Shown one piece after another: positions 35,527 to 46,873 of a stretch of 64,000 bases of DNA. This DNA is from Adiantum capillus-veneris (taxonomy: Eukaryota; Streptophyta; Polypodiopsida; Polypodiales; Pteridaceae). The position numbers were made by a program, and so were the translations under genes. The stretch's first letter is position 1. Every line of letters begins with the position of its first letter. The stretch lies in contig CM043970.1 of assembly GCA_014529385.2 (NCBI GenBank), forward strand, positions 62,039,996-62,103,995, read 5' to 3'. The notes under the pieces are model-generated. The model had not been told where the DNA came from. It worked only from the letters and a program-made list of their open reading frames with translations, and did not search any database.

Positions 35527-38500
35527 ATCTATTGATACATCTTACATCATACTAGTAGCTACTAGCTACATACTACATAATGCCGCCTCCTCTTCATGAA
35601 GCCTTTGAGAAGCATTGCCGATATTTTGATCAGGTGGGGGGCAAGCAAAACGCTTGCAAGTGGTGGTGCAAATATTGCCCAAAAGGTATGACCTCTTCCG
35701 TCACCCGTCTCATCATCCACTTGACAAAGATGGGAGGACAAGCGGGCCCATGTCCTAATATCCCCGAAGATATCCTTGCGGAATGCAAGAGAAAGTATTT
35801 TCCATTGAAGACACGCAAGGGTAGAGTCACCTCGGATGAGTTCGTGTCGCCGGATGTTGATAGCTCCGATTCGGAGGAAGAGGCCTCTCCAACTATGTCC
35901 ATGGCTACCAGTGCCACCGCGGCCTCATGTGATCGTGGTGCCTCCTCCAAGAAGTCCAAGGGGTCTTCAAGTGATGGTGGCCGGCCTCCGAAGATGGCAA
36001 AGCAAGCTTCTCTTGCGAAATCGGTGGGTGGATGCTCCGGTCCCTTGTCTTTTCTCAAGGAGAGACAAAGAATTGCGGAAATAGAGATTGTCCGCACGGT
36101 GATTGAATGCAATCTCTCCTTCAACATTCTTCGGTTGGAGCGATGGAAGAGGATGATCATAGGAATTGCGGCGGTTGGTCCATGCGAAGGGTGGACGGGT
36201 GTGTCATACCACGACATGAGAACAAAGAAGCTTGATGAAGAGAGGGCAAGGATTGACAAGTCACTTGAGCCCGTACGTGCGGGTTGGGCAAAGTATGGAT
36301 GCTTTATTCTCTCCGATGGATGGAGCAACCGCAAGAAGAGAAGCATCATCAACATTCTTGTTTCTTGTCCTCTTGGCACGTACTTCTTGTGGGCGGTGGA
36401 TGCGGGTTCGAGAGGGAAGAAAGTGACCGGGGGGGCATTTATTTGGAAGCACATCGGTCAAGCCATTCTTGAGGTAAAACCGTAAATCGAGCCTTTATGT
36501 CTTGAGCAATTGCCAATGAGTCCTATGTTTTGACTATTTTTGTCACAAATGCCTCTTGTGTAGGTTGGTGCGGAGCATGTCGTGCAAGTGATTACTGACA
36601 ATGCTTCAAATTGCAAGGCAATGAGTAAGAGGCTAGAGAAGAAATTTCCATCCATAGTATGGACTCCATGTGCCTCTCATTGCCTTGACCTTCTCTTTGA
36701 AGACATAGGGGAGCTAGGTTGGGTGAAAGATATCCTCAACCAAGCACTCTCCATCATCAATTTCATCAATGGCAAAGTGAGGGTGGTTGCCATTTACCGC
36801 ACCTACTCCGACCTTGAGTTGAAGAAGCCATCGGCCACTCACTTTGCTGCCATGTGGCTACTTCTAAAGCGGCTCTATGGTGTGCAAAACAAAATACAAA
36901 AGACCATGGTCTCCGATGAGTTTAAGAAGTGGATGAATGGAGAGTCCGCCGCTTCACAACAAGATGCAAAAGCCATCCAACAGCTTTGCTTGCGGGAGGA
37001 GTTTTGGCAAGAAATTAAGGGTCTTGTCATTGCGATCTTGCCCTTGTACAAGGCTCTCCGCATGACCGACATGGAAGGGGCAACTATTGGCCTTCTATGG
37101 CACTTCATGGAGGAAGCTTACAAGGAGATTGAGAAGTCTACAATCCTAGATGGGGCTCCCGATGGAACACGGTATAACTACATATTTATTATTACATAAT
37201 ACATTCTCTATATATCTAGATTCTACATGCTTGTTTCTCTACTTAGTACATTTCCTCTCTCTTCTTGTAGTGATTACCTCGAGGACTCTCCCAAGAGAGA
37301 CGACATTCTCCTCCTAATCAAAAAGCGGTGGGATTGGATGAAGAGACCTATCCATTACTTTGCGGCTCTCTTGCATCCGGCTTACAAGAAGCCGGAACTC
37401 TTTGCAAATCAAGAGCTTATTGAGGAACGCAACAATTACCTCTTTAAGGTGCTAAAAGAAGAGGACATTGGAGCATTTCTCCAAGAGGTAATCAACTTTA
37501 GCGACCAACGAGGCACCACATTTACTTCCAACTTGTGTTGGAAGCGGTAACCCTTGGTGAAGCCTCTATTTTGGCGGGAGAGGTTTAGCTATCAATTGCC
37601 CACTCTCAAACGACTTGCTTTGAGGGTTCTTGGCCAAGTAAGCGACAAGCCTTAAACTTTTACATTTTGTACTTAATCTCTTCAACTATAGTCTCTTATA
37701 GCTTATGCCTCTCTTGATGTGTTTTAGGATTGCTCATCGGGAGCATGTGAGCGGAATTGGTCCGCATACTCCCTCATCCACACCAAAATCCGAAACAAAC
37801 TCTCAACGAAGCAATTAGAGCGACTTATCTAATGTCGTTCCAGTTTACGGATGTTGCGCTCTATGCATGAGATACCTATGGCTCGACAGGTATAAATTAT
37901 AATCACGACTCACGCAATTTTCTATACTCTAGTCTTTAATTAGTTTGAATATACTAATTATGTTTTCATTGTCCAATGTTGTAAATGTCAAATAGGTCAA
38001 CGTGGATGAGCTCACACTTACGATTGACACTCTCAAGAGTGTCAACAAAGAGCAAGACCCTGAGGAGCAAATGATATTTCGTGAGCTCTACTTGGGCTTG
38101 AGGAGATTGATCGCCGGGTTTCTCGCACACGATCACGCAAGAAGGTCGTCATCCATGGAGTTACATCGGCTACAAGAGGTAGAGGTGCCAGGGCTACAAG
38201 AGGTAGAGGCAGAGCATCAACAACACCCATGGAGGCTCCTAGGACCTATGTGCGGCGAGGCTCCGGAAGCGGCTCTTGTGTGGCGGCCATCACTATGGAG
38301 GATAGAGAGCCTCGAGAGGGAGAGTATGATGATGAAGGCAACCTCATTAGTGATGGAGATTATGAGCCGTCATCCTTCGACTCTTGTGAGGAAGAAGATG
38401 ATGTTGATGAACAAGGCTCAGAAGAGGAAGATGATGAGAGCACTAGTGACTAGTGACTAGATTCTAGAAGCTCTTAGACTAGTTCCTTTAGACTTTACTA

Positions 38501-38871
38501 TTTAGTCTCTCCATTATGGTGTGCCACTTTTTGAGTACTTTGTAGCCCTTGCCACTTGGTCCCCCCACTTTTTTGTATCATCTTGAGTCTTGACTATCTA
38601 CTTATCAAATTTCAATGATCATTTTGGTTTATGTAATGCTCATTCTCTTTAGTCTTTGAGTCTTGACTCTATACACTGTAGTATTGTAACTTGTAATCTA
38701 TACAAATGTCAAGTTTCTTTAAGGCCTAAGCCTTAGACTTGAGAATTATTTGTTTTTTTAAATTTGAACGTACATAACATCATCGTACATCATAATTTTT
38801 TTTTTGGTTCGTTTAGTACCGCACATCATCGTACGCGTACAAAACGTACGGGACCGTACGAGACCACTATG
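35027..38871 (+). mobile_element. hAT-superfamily DNA transposon (3.8 kb)
   Basis: The ends are CAGGGTAGTTTTTGTACG on the left and CATAGTGGTCTCGTACGG on the right (reversed), imperfect terminal inverted repeats with GTACG/GTTCCG-rich subterminal sequence. They are flanked by an 8-bp target duplication with one mismatch. Inside is a five-exon hAT transposase gene, preceded by a CT microsatellite at 35490-35525. The transposase has at least two in-frame stops, so the element is probably no longer autonomous. It sits just upstream of the iminopeptidase exon at 39332. Confidence 0.82.
35580..38460 (+). pseudogene. hAT transposase (BED finger, DUF659, dimerisation domain), five exons, two stops
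   Basis: The product would cut and paste hAT elements. Exons are 35580-36473, 36564-37171, 37271-37637, 37728-37889 and 37996 onward, all with GT-AG borders and phases that join. Exon 1 has a BED-like finger (WWCKYC...HL) and the DUF659 signature LSDGWSNRKKRSIINILVSC. Exon 2 has VITDNASNCKAMSK and CASHCLDLLFEDIG. Exons 3-4 hold the C-terminal dimerisation region, SSGACERNWSAYSLIHTKIR. In-frame TAA codons lie at 37548 and 37830. In exon 5 the frame that follows the splice loses the acidic tail; that tail is open one frame over at 38229-38453, implying a small indel. Confidence 0.85.
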
Positions 38872-38879
38872 GGTGTAGG
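38872..38879. other. Right target-site duplication of the hAT element
   Basis: GGTGTAGG directly follows the terminal ...CCACTATG and pairs with 35019-35026. Confidence 0.7.
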
Positions 38880-39331
38880 TCCCAAACGTCATATGAACCT
38901 CTAGTGGGAAGTAACATAAAAGTTTTTAGGATCACTTGTGAGTCAGATAAGTACATACATCGAGCCTCCTCATCTCTGTTCACTACACTCAGTTGGTCTT
39001 GTAGCTTTTGAAATATTATGGCAATCATACTGATTTTCTATAGGAGCCATGTCATTGTGTAATCCTCCTGTATATCGACTGTCACTAAAAGCCCCATATT
39101 TTCATGTATCCAAGGTATGTTGATTTTGGGTTGATGATTTCAATACAGTCGCAAGACAGTTTACAGTTGCTTGCCTAAAAGGTGGTTCTGTAGGTGGACT
39201 ATGAACAGCCTGTTCCATTCAAATTCAAGTGTTATACTTAACACAAATTTATGTAGCCACCATGCTATGTGACATTATTTGTTTTGATTGTGTTTCGAGG
39301 GTATTCCTGAAATGTGATTTTGTATATGCAG
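38880..39331. other. Upstream or intron sequence of the iminopeptidase-like gene
   Basis: No coding sequence is visible. It ends in TTTTGTATATGCAG, a good splice acceptor, so at least its right end is intron. An upstream exon with 5' UTR or transit peptide would lie left of here, and the hAT element may sit in the same intron. Confidence 0.5.
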
Positions 39332-41318
39332 AGGAACAATGGTAAAGAATAAAGCGGAAGACACTGGCTTGTCTGACTCTATACGAATTGGATCATGGTA
39401 TGCATTACCAGATTTATTACTGCGCGATTATCATATATCGGTGCCTTTAGATTACAACTCGTCGGATTCTATTCATATTGCTCTTTTTGTAAGGGAGGTT
39501 ATTGCAAGTAAGTTCCTCTTAAATGCTTTAGGTGCTTGTGTTCTTTAACCCAGTCCACGCCTCGCATTGATTTTATTCTGCTTCCTCTGTATAGAGTTCT
39601 TCTAGTCTGGGTGATGTGGTATAGTCAGCAAGAGAGATAATTTAGGAGGTTTTTAAGATGCATCAAACGTCCAAAGCGTATTGTGAACAGATTTATTGGA
39701 TTCTAACCAAATTGGAATCCGTCACTTTTGTATTATTTTTATTCTTAATTTGAAAGGTGATGAGGTGCTTACTATCTCTGAGATTTCTTAGCAATTTATC
39801 GCTTACCTAATTCTCTCTTGTAAATCATCAGTTTGTACATAAGGAGGTAATTGAAAACCCTCGGGGAAAGTAGAGTGTTTCTCAGTGATCTCTTTAATTG
39901 CTACAAGTATATATAGCTATTGAGCAAGGAGGCATCTAGGCGGAAGCAGCACCGTGTTCATATGCTATCTTCCATTCTGTGAAGCTGCATTGATTAAAAT
40001 GTGAAGCTCGGCTCTGTCCTTTATTCTTTGTATCTACTATGCCTGGAGAAGACTGAAGTTACAGCTGCATCTCATGTCAGTAAATAATAGTCAGCAAAAG
40101 ATGAAGCCTGTTTGGTGAACAACTGGTCTCGTCCATGGGGTAAGCTTTATTTGAATGGTAGCAAATTATGAACAAGATTAGATTTCAAAAGATAAGGACT
40201 GGCACCTTAAGCTTGTAAATTATGTTAAGATTGCATTATAATGCTGGAAGAGAAGCATGTGGGAAACACATATCTAAGTATAAACTGGTATGCTGCATAA
40301 GATGTCAAGGCTATCTGCGGTCTACTATGCACAAAAATGCTGCAATCCTGTACAGGTTATTATATTTGCAAGCTTAGACGAACTAAGGTATATTCATCTT
40401 TATAGCATACTATTTTCACAATGGCTGAGAGAAGGTGAGATAGCAAGGCAATTGCAAAATTGGGCTACATGCAGACAAGCTCCTTTGCACAATTTTGACA
40501 TCTCTTGGTCTGTTGAGATGAAAATATCTTTGATATTCTGAAAAAAAATGGTCAGTGCAAGTGAGAAAATTGAAAATGCTTAAGACTTGATGTGTCGTGA
40601 TCAACAGTCAATGTACTGAAAAGTTGCGAAGTTGCTAGGGGCATGATCTACAGTTTGGAATTCAGTCTGCAACTAATCACCTTGACATACCCCTAAATTG
40701 ATAGTCTTTTACCATTACCTGCATCCATTTTGTCTTTTTAGAGAATGGATGCCCAGAGAAAAGAGTAATGTCCACACCTTTGTAGAGTATATCTACAAGT
40801 TCTTGATTCCCTCGTTTCCATGCCAGTAGAGGTCATTACTCTCACGTGTATGTTCTCCAACCCCACCAGTTATCTATACACCTTTGAAGTTGCTGGATAG
40901 TACCTTCACAGGACAGCTGAAAAGATGCAAACTCTCTAGGATCGTTTCTGGGGCAACCTTTGGCTGGTTTTTTTCTGGTTGAACGTCAAGAAGTCAAACT
41001 TGAAACAAGGGGCTTCATCACATAGCTGAAATTAAGGCTTCTTTTCTGTCCTCTATGTTTTTGAGAGTTACCAGCTTGGATTTGATATCGCTCTATATTG
41101 TTTACATGTTTAACTTTTAGTCATGCTTGCAGAGTAGAATTTGAATGCCTTCTAACATGTGTTTTGTCCTCGGAAGAAAAGCTGGGAAAAAGGAGCAGCG
41201 ACTGCCTTATTTACTTTTCTTGCAAGGTGGGCCAGGCTTCCAAAGTCCCAGACCTCATGAAGCTGGGGGATGGCTGAAGAGAGCTTGCAAGGAATATCGT
41301 GTCATCCTTCTTGATCAG
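39332..41318 (+). CDS. Proline iminopeptidase-like protein (peptidase S33), two exons, gene continues
   Basis: Two exons of an alpha/beta-hydrolase peptidase that removes N-terminal proline. Exon one is 39332-39507 (acceptor TGCAG, donor GTAAGT), reading IRIGSWYALPDLLLRDYHIS, then VPLDY and FVREVIA. Exon two is 41182-41318, reading GKKEQRLPYLLFLQGGPGFQ, then SPRPHEAGGWLKRACKEYRV and ILLDQ. The phases join exactly (A plus CT). GGPGF is the oxyanion-hole HGGPG-type motif. The next residues in the family are RGTG; the exon breaks just before them with a GC donor (CAG|GCATGA). The catalytic Ser, Asp and His exons are not found in the remaining 22 kb. ATG 39339 may be the start or internal. It is unbroken as far as visible. 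Confidence 0.82.
39508..41181 (+). other. Intron of the iminopeptidase-like gene
   Basis: A GT-AG intron of 1,674 bp with donor GTAAGT and acceptor GAAAAG. No mobile element or other gene is recognisable in it. Confidence 0.7.
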
Positions 41319-42480
41319 GCATGAAGCATTTGCAGATTTATTGTGGGTGTGTGCATGCCTAGATGTGTATGTCGTGTGTGCACGTGTGTATGCTTGAGAG
41401 AGAGGAGAGAGAAATGAAATGTTTGTTTTTGTCTGCAAATAACCCAAGAGACTATGAGACCAGAAATTACATCATGGGCATATGGTTTAAATGTCCAATA
41501 CAAAAGACTAAAGTGACAAATGCTTAAAATGTAAACAAATGAGTAAGTGAACCAATATAACCAGCTGGTAGCATATCTCCTTAAGCCTGGTCTCCTGAGT
41601 AGGCTGCCACTGTTAGTACCATCACATAAACCCTCTCATGGGATGCTACATCATGACATCAAGCTCCTCCTCTGCAAAGAACGTCGTAGGAGCTGTTCTG
41701 TACTCTCGATTATGGCCTAAATGCAGCGATGGTAAATGTTTCTTTGGCCTTATCTGCAAGAGGGATAGGGGCGTTGAGATCTAATAATCTTTGTAGTTCT
41801 ATGTAAGAGATTACCATGAACTGAAAAGTGAAGTGTCCTCGAGTTCCACTGACTCACTGAGGGATGTTGTTTTGGAAGAAATCTATCACTGGCCTCTATA
41901 TGGGTCCTCTGCTAGAGCGAGTCTTTGTCTGCATAAAGCTAGCAAGAAAAGCCCAAGGCATCTTTGATCAGTGTAATCGATCACCCTTGATATAGGCCCA
42001 AATCCCTCTATGAAGGGGCAAATGAAATCTATCCCCGTCTCTCATAATATACCGGGCATCGACATATGTAATACTCCTGTTTCTCAATCTTGAGTCGTAT
42101 AGCTGGCATATGCACTGCTCCGGAGAGGTCCTGAAGCTGTCCTATGGAAAATTAAAGCGTGTGTAAGAGGTGTGAGTTTATGTATGTTACCTGTAAAATG
42201 AATCCATCCTTAGTAATGTGAAGAAAATGCTCTGTGTGAAAAGCCAATTTTTCCTCAACTCTTGAGGAGTCACCCATGTCCTCTCTCTAACCTCTGCGTG
42301 AGATCTTGTCTGATAATGTTGGTGATGTCTAAACGTGATGAGTACTCCAGGCATGTGTGGGTGTATTTGCGTAAGGCAGAGTCCGAATTGTTTTAACTTT
42401 ATGTTCTTCAAGCAATTTCTGCTACGGGAATATTTGTAGGCCACCAAGGACGGATACTTTTGATGTGTCATGAGGAAATG
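41319..42480 (+). other. Start of a long intron; small LTR fragment near its end
   Basis: After the GC donor there is no recognisable exon. A GT-rich tract lies at 41346-41392. At about 42420-42475, GGGAATATTTGTAGGCCACC followed by ATACTTTTGATGTGTCA resembles part of the LTR of the A/B family at 58405-58455. The LINE begins just after. Confidence 0.5.
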
Positions 42481-43366
42481 CAGGTGCTAAGCGACTCTCC
42501 CATAACGGAGTCTATGTTAGCCAGTTGAGAAGGCCTGATGGGTCAATTGCTTTAGAGCCAGAGGACATGCGTGCTGTTGCGACCGACTTTTATTGTGACC
42601 TGTTGTCAACAGAGCCTCAGTCAGAGCGTCAGGATGCATGCTTGCCAAGGCTCTGAGTTTGAGGATTCAACCACTTCTAGAGAGCATTATGCATGGGACC
42701 CAGACAGGTTTTGTCAAGGAGCACAGTATCCTTGATAACATCTTTACTTTTTGGGAGGCATTTGCCCTCGCACGCTTCCGTGGTGAGGATCTGGTGATAC
42801 TTCTTCTCAATTTTGAGAAGGCCTACGATAGAGTTGACTGGGATTTTTTGGAGGGCACTCTACGCAGGATGGGCTTCTCAGATGCTTGGATCACAGCTCT
42901 CTACAGACGTGCACACAGTCCGGTGCTTTTGGCAGGAGGTAGAGGAGACCGTTTCATGCTCACACGTTCAGTCACACAGGGCTACCCTCTTGCCCTCTTC
43001 CTCTTTTTGTTCTATGCTGAGGCGATAAGTAGATTTTTGGTTTCATAGTAGGTTGGTCTACGTGGCTTAGTGCTCCCTATTCGGGGCGATGAGCTACTGG
43101 ATGCTAAGTTTGTAGACGACTCAACTTTGTACTTGGAGGGCCAGAAGGCCAACCTACACAGGTGTGAGCAGGCTCTTGAGCCATTTTGTTGTGCATCAGA
43201 CACACTGATCATTTGGAGGAAGACAGTGGCTTTCTCGGTTGGCAATGCTCCTACGCTTGATTGGCTGCCAGGTGAGGGTTTTAGATGGATCCCCCTAGGG
43301 ACTGCAGTTCGATACTTGGGCTGTCAGGTTGGCTTTGACTTAGTCTCTTGAGCAGCAGATTGCTCC
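42480..43366 (+). pseudogene. LINE reverse transcriptase fragment
   Basis: Motifs in order: NFEKAYDRVDWDFLEGTLRR (catalytic Asp region), SVTQGYPLALFLF, then after an in-frame TAG at 43046 the active-site motif KFVDDSTLYLEG (FVDD in place of FADD), and LGCQVGFD. The frame is otherwise continuous from 42638 to 43350. The family is an L1-like plant LINE with target-primed reverse transcription. It is inactive because of truncation, the stop and later frameshifts. Confidence 0.85.
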
Positions 43367-44093
43367 CCTCCTCCTGTCCATCATGAGGAAGCTGTACATT
43401 GGAGCTTGGCACGACTTTCTTTGGCAGGCAGAATTGTAGTGTCCAACCAGGTGTTGTTGGCTACTATGTGGTACATTACATCTTGTTGGATCTTTTCGAG
43501 CTCTTGCATTAGCTAGGTAGAGAGGCTGATCAGGAACTTCCTTTGGTTAGGGCGCGACACTCAAATAGCCCGGGCAAAAGTGGCCAAGCAGGTCATCACT
43601 CTACCTTGTTCTCAGTGGTGGTTGGGGATCATAGACCCAACACAGCAGAGCAGAGCAGAGCCCCTTTTGGGAAGTTTGTTGTCAGAGGACCGCTTCTAGG
43701 GGAGGAGCCCTGGAAGGAGTTTTTGCTTCAGCGGCTTAGAGCTAGAGTGCCTCAGGCAGGAGGCCCTTGGAGAGCTTCCATCAGATGGATTTTCACAGAG
43801 ATGTGCAAAGTTGGCCTGAACAGGAGATTGGAGGATCGTTTTGCTGTGAGCTTGCTTCGCTCCTGAGAGCAACTGCGGAGAGGCGTGGAGCAGCAGCAGC
43901 CCACTTGCATGGAGGAGTCTCTGAGACAACCCCTTGTTTGGAGCCCCATAGTCAACACTCAGAGAGGCCACTTGGTTGGTAGTAGGCCTCATGTTTCTTG
44001 GAGTCCCATGGCAAAGGGTCCAACATGCACTTTAGGTGACTGGCTAGAGTTCTCAGGTTTGTCAGAGGAGCTTCAAAGCATCCAACTACAGGG

Positions 44094-44101
44094 CATGAGA
44101 G
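44094..44101. other. Left target-site duplication of the 720-bp hAT
   Basis: CATGAGAG, identical to 44822-44829. Copy 2 of the LINE duplication has the single unfilled site TATGAGAG near 45642-45649. Confidence 0.9.
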
Positions 44102-44553
44102 CATAGTTACCGGGGAACGCCCCCTAGTCCCCGTTCCGGCGTTCCGGGGGGGCAGTTCCCTTCCCGAACGTTCCGAAACGTTTGACGTTCCGGGTGGCCA
44201 GTGCAAACCGGAACGGCCGTTCCGGAACGTTCCGAACGCCCCCAAAACGTTCCGGAATGCCCCTGGAACAGCCAACGGCTACAAACAAATTTGGCAAAAA
44301 TTGAAAAAATTGAAGTAAATGTTTGGGCTTCTTTTTGAAGTGTGCAAGGCCTCAAGGACTCATAAAATGCACCCCCCTCCCCCTTTCTCTCCACAAGCTA
44401 ATCCTCAAGGCTCAAGCTCTCTCCCTCTCACACTCTCAAGATCTCTCCCTCTCAAGACTCACTCTCTCAAGGCTCAAGGCTTTAAGCCTTCAAGCTCTCT
44501 TCCTCTCCCTCCCACTCTCTCAAATCTCTCCCTCTCCCTCTCACTCTCTCGAG

Positions 44554-44596
<43 letters not shown>

Positions 44597-44821
44597 CTAG
44601 TCATAGCAAGATTGAATGGTCTTCAAAACGAGTTTTTTGTGAGTATTATAGTCAAAGCACTCTAATACTCCTTGTATTTAAACACAAGAAGCTAAAAAAT
44701 GCACTATTTGGGTGTTTTTTATACCTCCCGTTCCGCGCCGTTCCCGTTCCGAACCCCTAGCCGTTCCCCCGTTCCGCGGGGATCCCGTCGCCGTTCCCGT
44801 TCCGCGTTCCGGGTAACTATG
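44102..44821. mobile_element. Non-autonomous hAT element (720 bp)
   Basis: The left end is CATAGTTACCGGGGAACGCC and the right end reversed is CATAGTTACCCGGAACGCGG, near-perfect inverted repeats, flanked by a perfect 8-bp duplication CATGAGAG. Subterminal GTTCCG/CGGAAC words are packed at 44125-44260 and 44729-44815, like the transposase-binding repeats of hAT elements. The centre is CT-rich with a (CT)n tract at 44558-44591, reminiscent of the leader of the 35-kb hAT. It has no transposase, so it needs one in trans. Confidence 0.92.
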
Positions 44822-44829
44822 CATGAGAG
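44822..44829. other. Right target-site duplication of the 720-bp hAT
   Basis: CATGAGAG directly after ...GGTAACTATG. Confidence 0.9.
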
Positions 44830-45023
44830 GGGTGCAGAGCATGTGTCAGGACATCACGGAGGCAGTATCAGCTGAGTGGCTCACATCTCTCGAGTCAGCA
44901 GCGCCCAGATGGATGGGGACCTTCACGCGACTGGAGGTTCTCATCGCTGTTCGGGCTTGCTCAGAGACTGTACCCTCTATGTTTTTCGAGTTACAGGGCG
45001 AGGGTCGATTACACAGAGTCTCA

Positions 45024-45847
45024 GTACATTACATCTTGTTGGATCTTTTCGAGCTCTTGCATTAGCTAGGTAGAGAGGCTGATCAGGAACTTCCTTTGGT
45101 TAGGGCGCGACACTCAAATAGCCCGGGCAAAAGTGGCCAAGCAGGTCATCACTCTACCTTGTTCTCAGTGGGGGTTGGGGATCATAGACCCAACACAGCA
45201 GAGTAGAGCCCCTTTTGGGAAGTTTGTTGTCAGAGGACTGCTTCCAGGGGAGGAGCCCTGGAAGGAGTTTTTACTTCAGCGGCTTAGAGCTAGAGTGCCT
45301 CAGGCAGGAGGCCCTTGGAGAGCTTCCATCATATGGATTTTCACAGAGATGTGCAGAGTTGGCCTGAACAGGAGCCTGGAGGATCGTTTTGCTGTGAGCT
45401 TGCTTCGCTCCTGGGAGCAGCTGCGGAGAGGCCTGTAGCAGCAGCAACCCACTTGCACGGAGGAGCGTCTGAGACAACCCCTTGTTTGGAGCCCCATGGT
45501 CAACACTCAGAGAGGCCACTTGGTTGGTAGTAGGCCTCATGTTTCTTGGAGTCCCATGGCAAAGGGTCCAACATGCACTTCAGGTGACTAGCTAGAGTTC
45601 TCAGGTTTGTCAGAGGAGCTTTAGAGCATCTAGCTACATGGTATGAGAGGGGTGCAGAGCATGTGTCAGGACATCACGGAGGCAGTATCAGCTGAGTGGC
45701 TCACATCTCTCGAGTCAGCAGCACCCAGATGGATGGGGACCTTCACGCGACTGAAGGTTCTCATCGCAGTTCGGGCTTGCTCAGAGACGACTGTACCCTC
45801 TATGTTTTTCGAGTTACAGGGCAAGGGTCGATTACACAGAGTCTCAG
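45024..45847 (+). repeat. LINE tandem duplication, copy 2 (empty hAT site)
   Basis: Direct continuation of copy 1 with the same start and end. It holds the uninterrupted LINE segment spanning the site where the hAT sits in copy 1. Confidence 0.92.
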
Positions 45848-46372
45848 TAGAGGCCCCACAAGTTGCAGAGTGTTGTTTTCAGAGGATCCGAGTTGTGGGC
45901 ATCTGTGGGAGGACTTGTGTCATAGATCTTGACCCAACAGCTCTTGAGACAGGCCACTAGAGGCTGTGGGTTTGGGAGAGCTGTCCACTGGCACGAGTGC
46001 AGTCGGATCCCGGAGAGTGGTTTTGGAGGGACCCCTTCTCTTCAGTCGACCACAGAGGGGTCCCCTTCTTTCAGTACACTGTTCGAAGACCATCCCATAA
46101 GAGATTTCATAAACACACCCTTCAATCCTTATAAATTAAAAAGGTATTCCTCAAAAAACAGGATTGAACAATTAAAAGCAAGTGATTTCAGTTCTTCTTT
46201 AACAACTGCAAAATAAGGTAAAAAAGGCCGAGCTGAAATATCAACTTTGCAGAAGTAGCCAATGCACCAATATGAGAAAGAATGGTGATACCAGCCTTGG
46301 CTAACAAAATGAAGTTAAAGAAAGTCAAAAGGAACTAAATCTTTCTTTGATAGCACTTTTATTAATAATCTG

Positions 46373-46615
46373 GTGAATGGGAAAGCAAAAGCTAAATCTA
46401 TCTATGATCTACCACCAAGAAGAGAATCCTACTCTTCATCAAGATCATATTACGAAGATCTCTTTGCCATGGCATTGACATCCAAGCATCCCATTCCTTT
46501 CTCTTATGATGCATTACTTGCCAAACAAGAAGCATTACTCAAATGGAAAGCTAATATCAAGGTTAAAGAGCACACTCTTCACTCTCTACGGCGGGATAAA
46601 GTAAGAGAAATATGA
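46373..46615 (+). pseudogene. Open fragment upstream of the pararetroviral RT
   Basis: An 80-codon frame containing SIYDLPPRRESYSSSRSYYE. It lies upstream of RT on the same strand, where caulimovirids encode movement, coat and protease functions. I see no Cys-rich RNA-binding motif or protease motif, so it stays unassigned. Confidence 0.4.
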
Positions 46616-46873
46616 CCTACAACAAGAAACCAGCTCTCAACCCCGACATCCAATTCCACAACAGGGATAGCTGCTCCAATCATTTGGGACCGATCACTCC
46701 CAACTTCCAAGAGGCACATCAATTAAGCAACAAGCTCCCAGTATATGTTCAGAAAACACCTTTAACTTCTCATATATTGGGAAAGTATATAATACCCCTA
46801 TTAAGAAAAAAGCCAGCTATGCTATAAATAGTCCTTTACTATCGATTAATTCTTGTGGTAACAGATTTAAAGA

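Larger units (their letters stand above)
43471..45023 (+). repeat. LINE tandem duplication, copy 1 (contains hAT insertion)
   Basis: The unit starts GTACATTACATCTTGTTGGA and ends ACACAGAGTCTCAG. Without the 728 bp added by the hAT insertion it is 825 bp, against 824 bp in copy 2. The two differ at scattered single bases. Confidence 0.92.
42480..46092 (+). mobile_element. LINE (non-LTR retrotransposon) remnant with tandem duplication
   Basis: Broken frames give a LINE polyprotein from before the RT to the C-terminal zinc-binding-RT region: VSQLRRPDGSIALEPEDMRA upstream, RT in 42638-43350, then FLWLGRDTQIARAK-type sequence, the segment GKFVVRG...LLQRLRARVP, and finally a region with RLWVWE (about 45958). 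The 5' part, with the endonuclease, is missing. About 825 bp of the 3' half is tandemly duplicated, and one copy carries a non-autonomous hAT. The end at 46092 abuts pararetroviral sequence. Confidence 0.8.

Noticed and set aside
35630-36454. 274-codon minus-strand ORF
   Set aside because: It is the exact antisense of hAT transposase exon 1, which has domain matches and splice structure on the plus strand.
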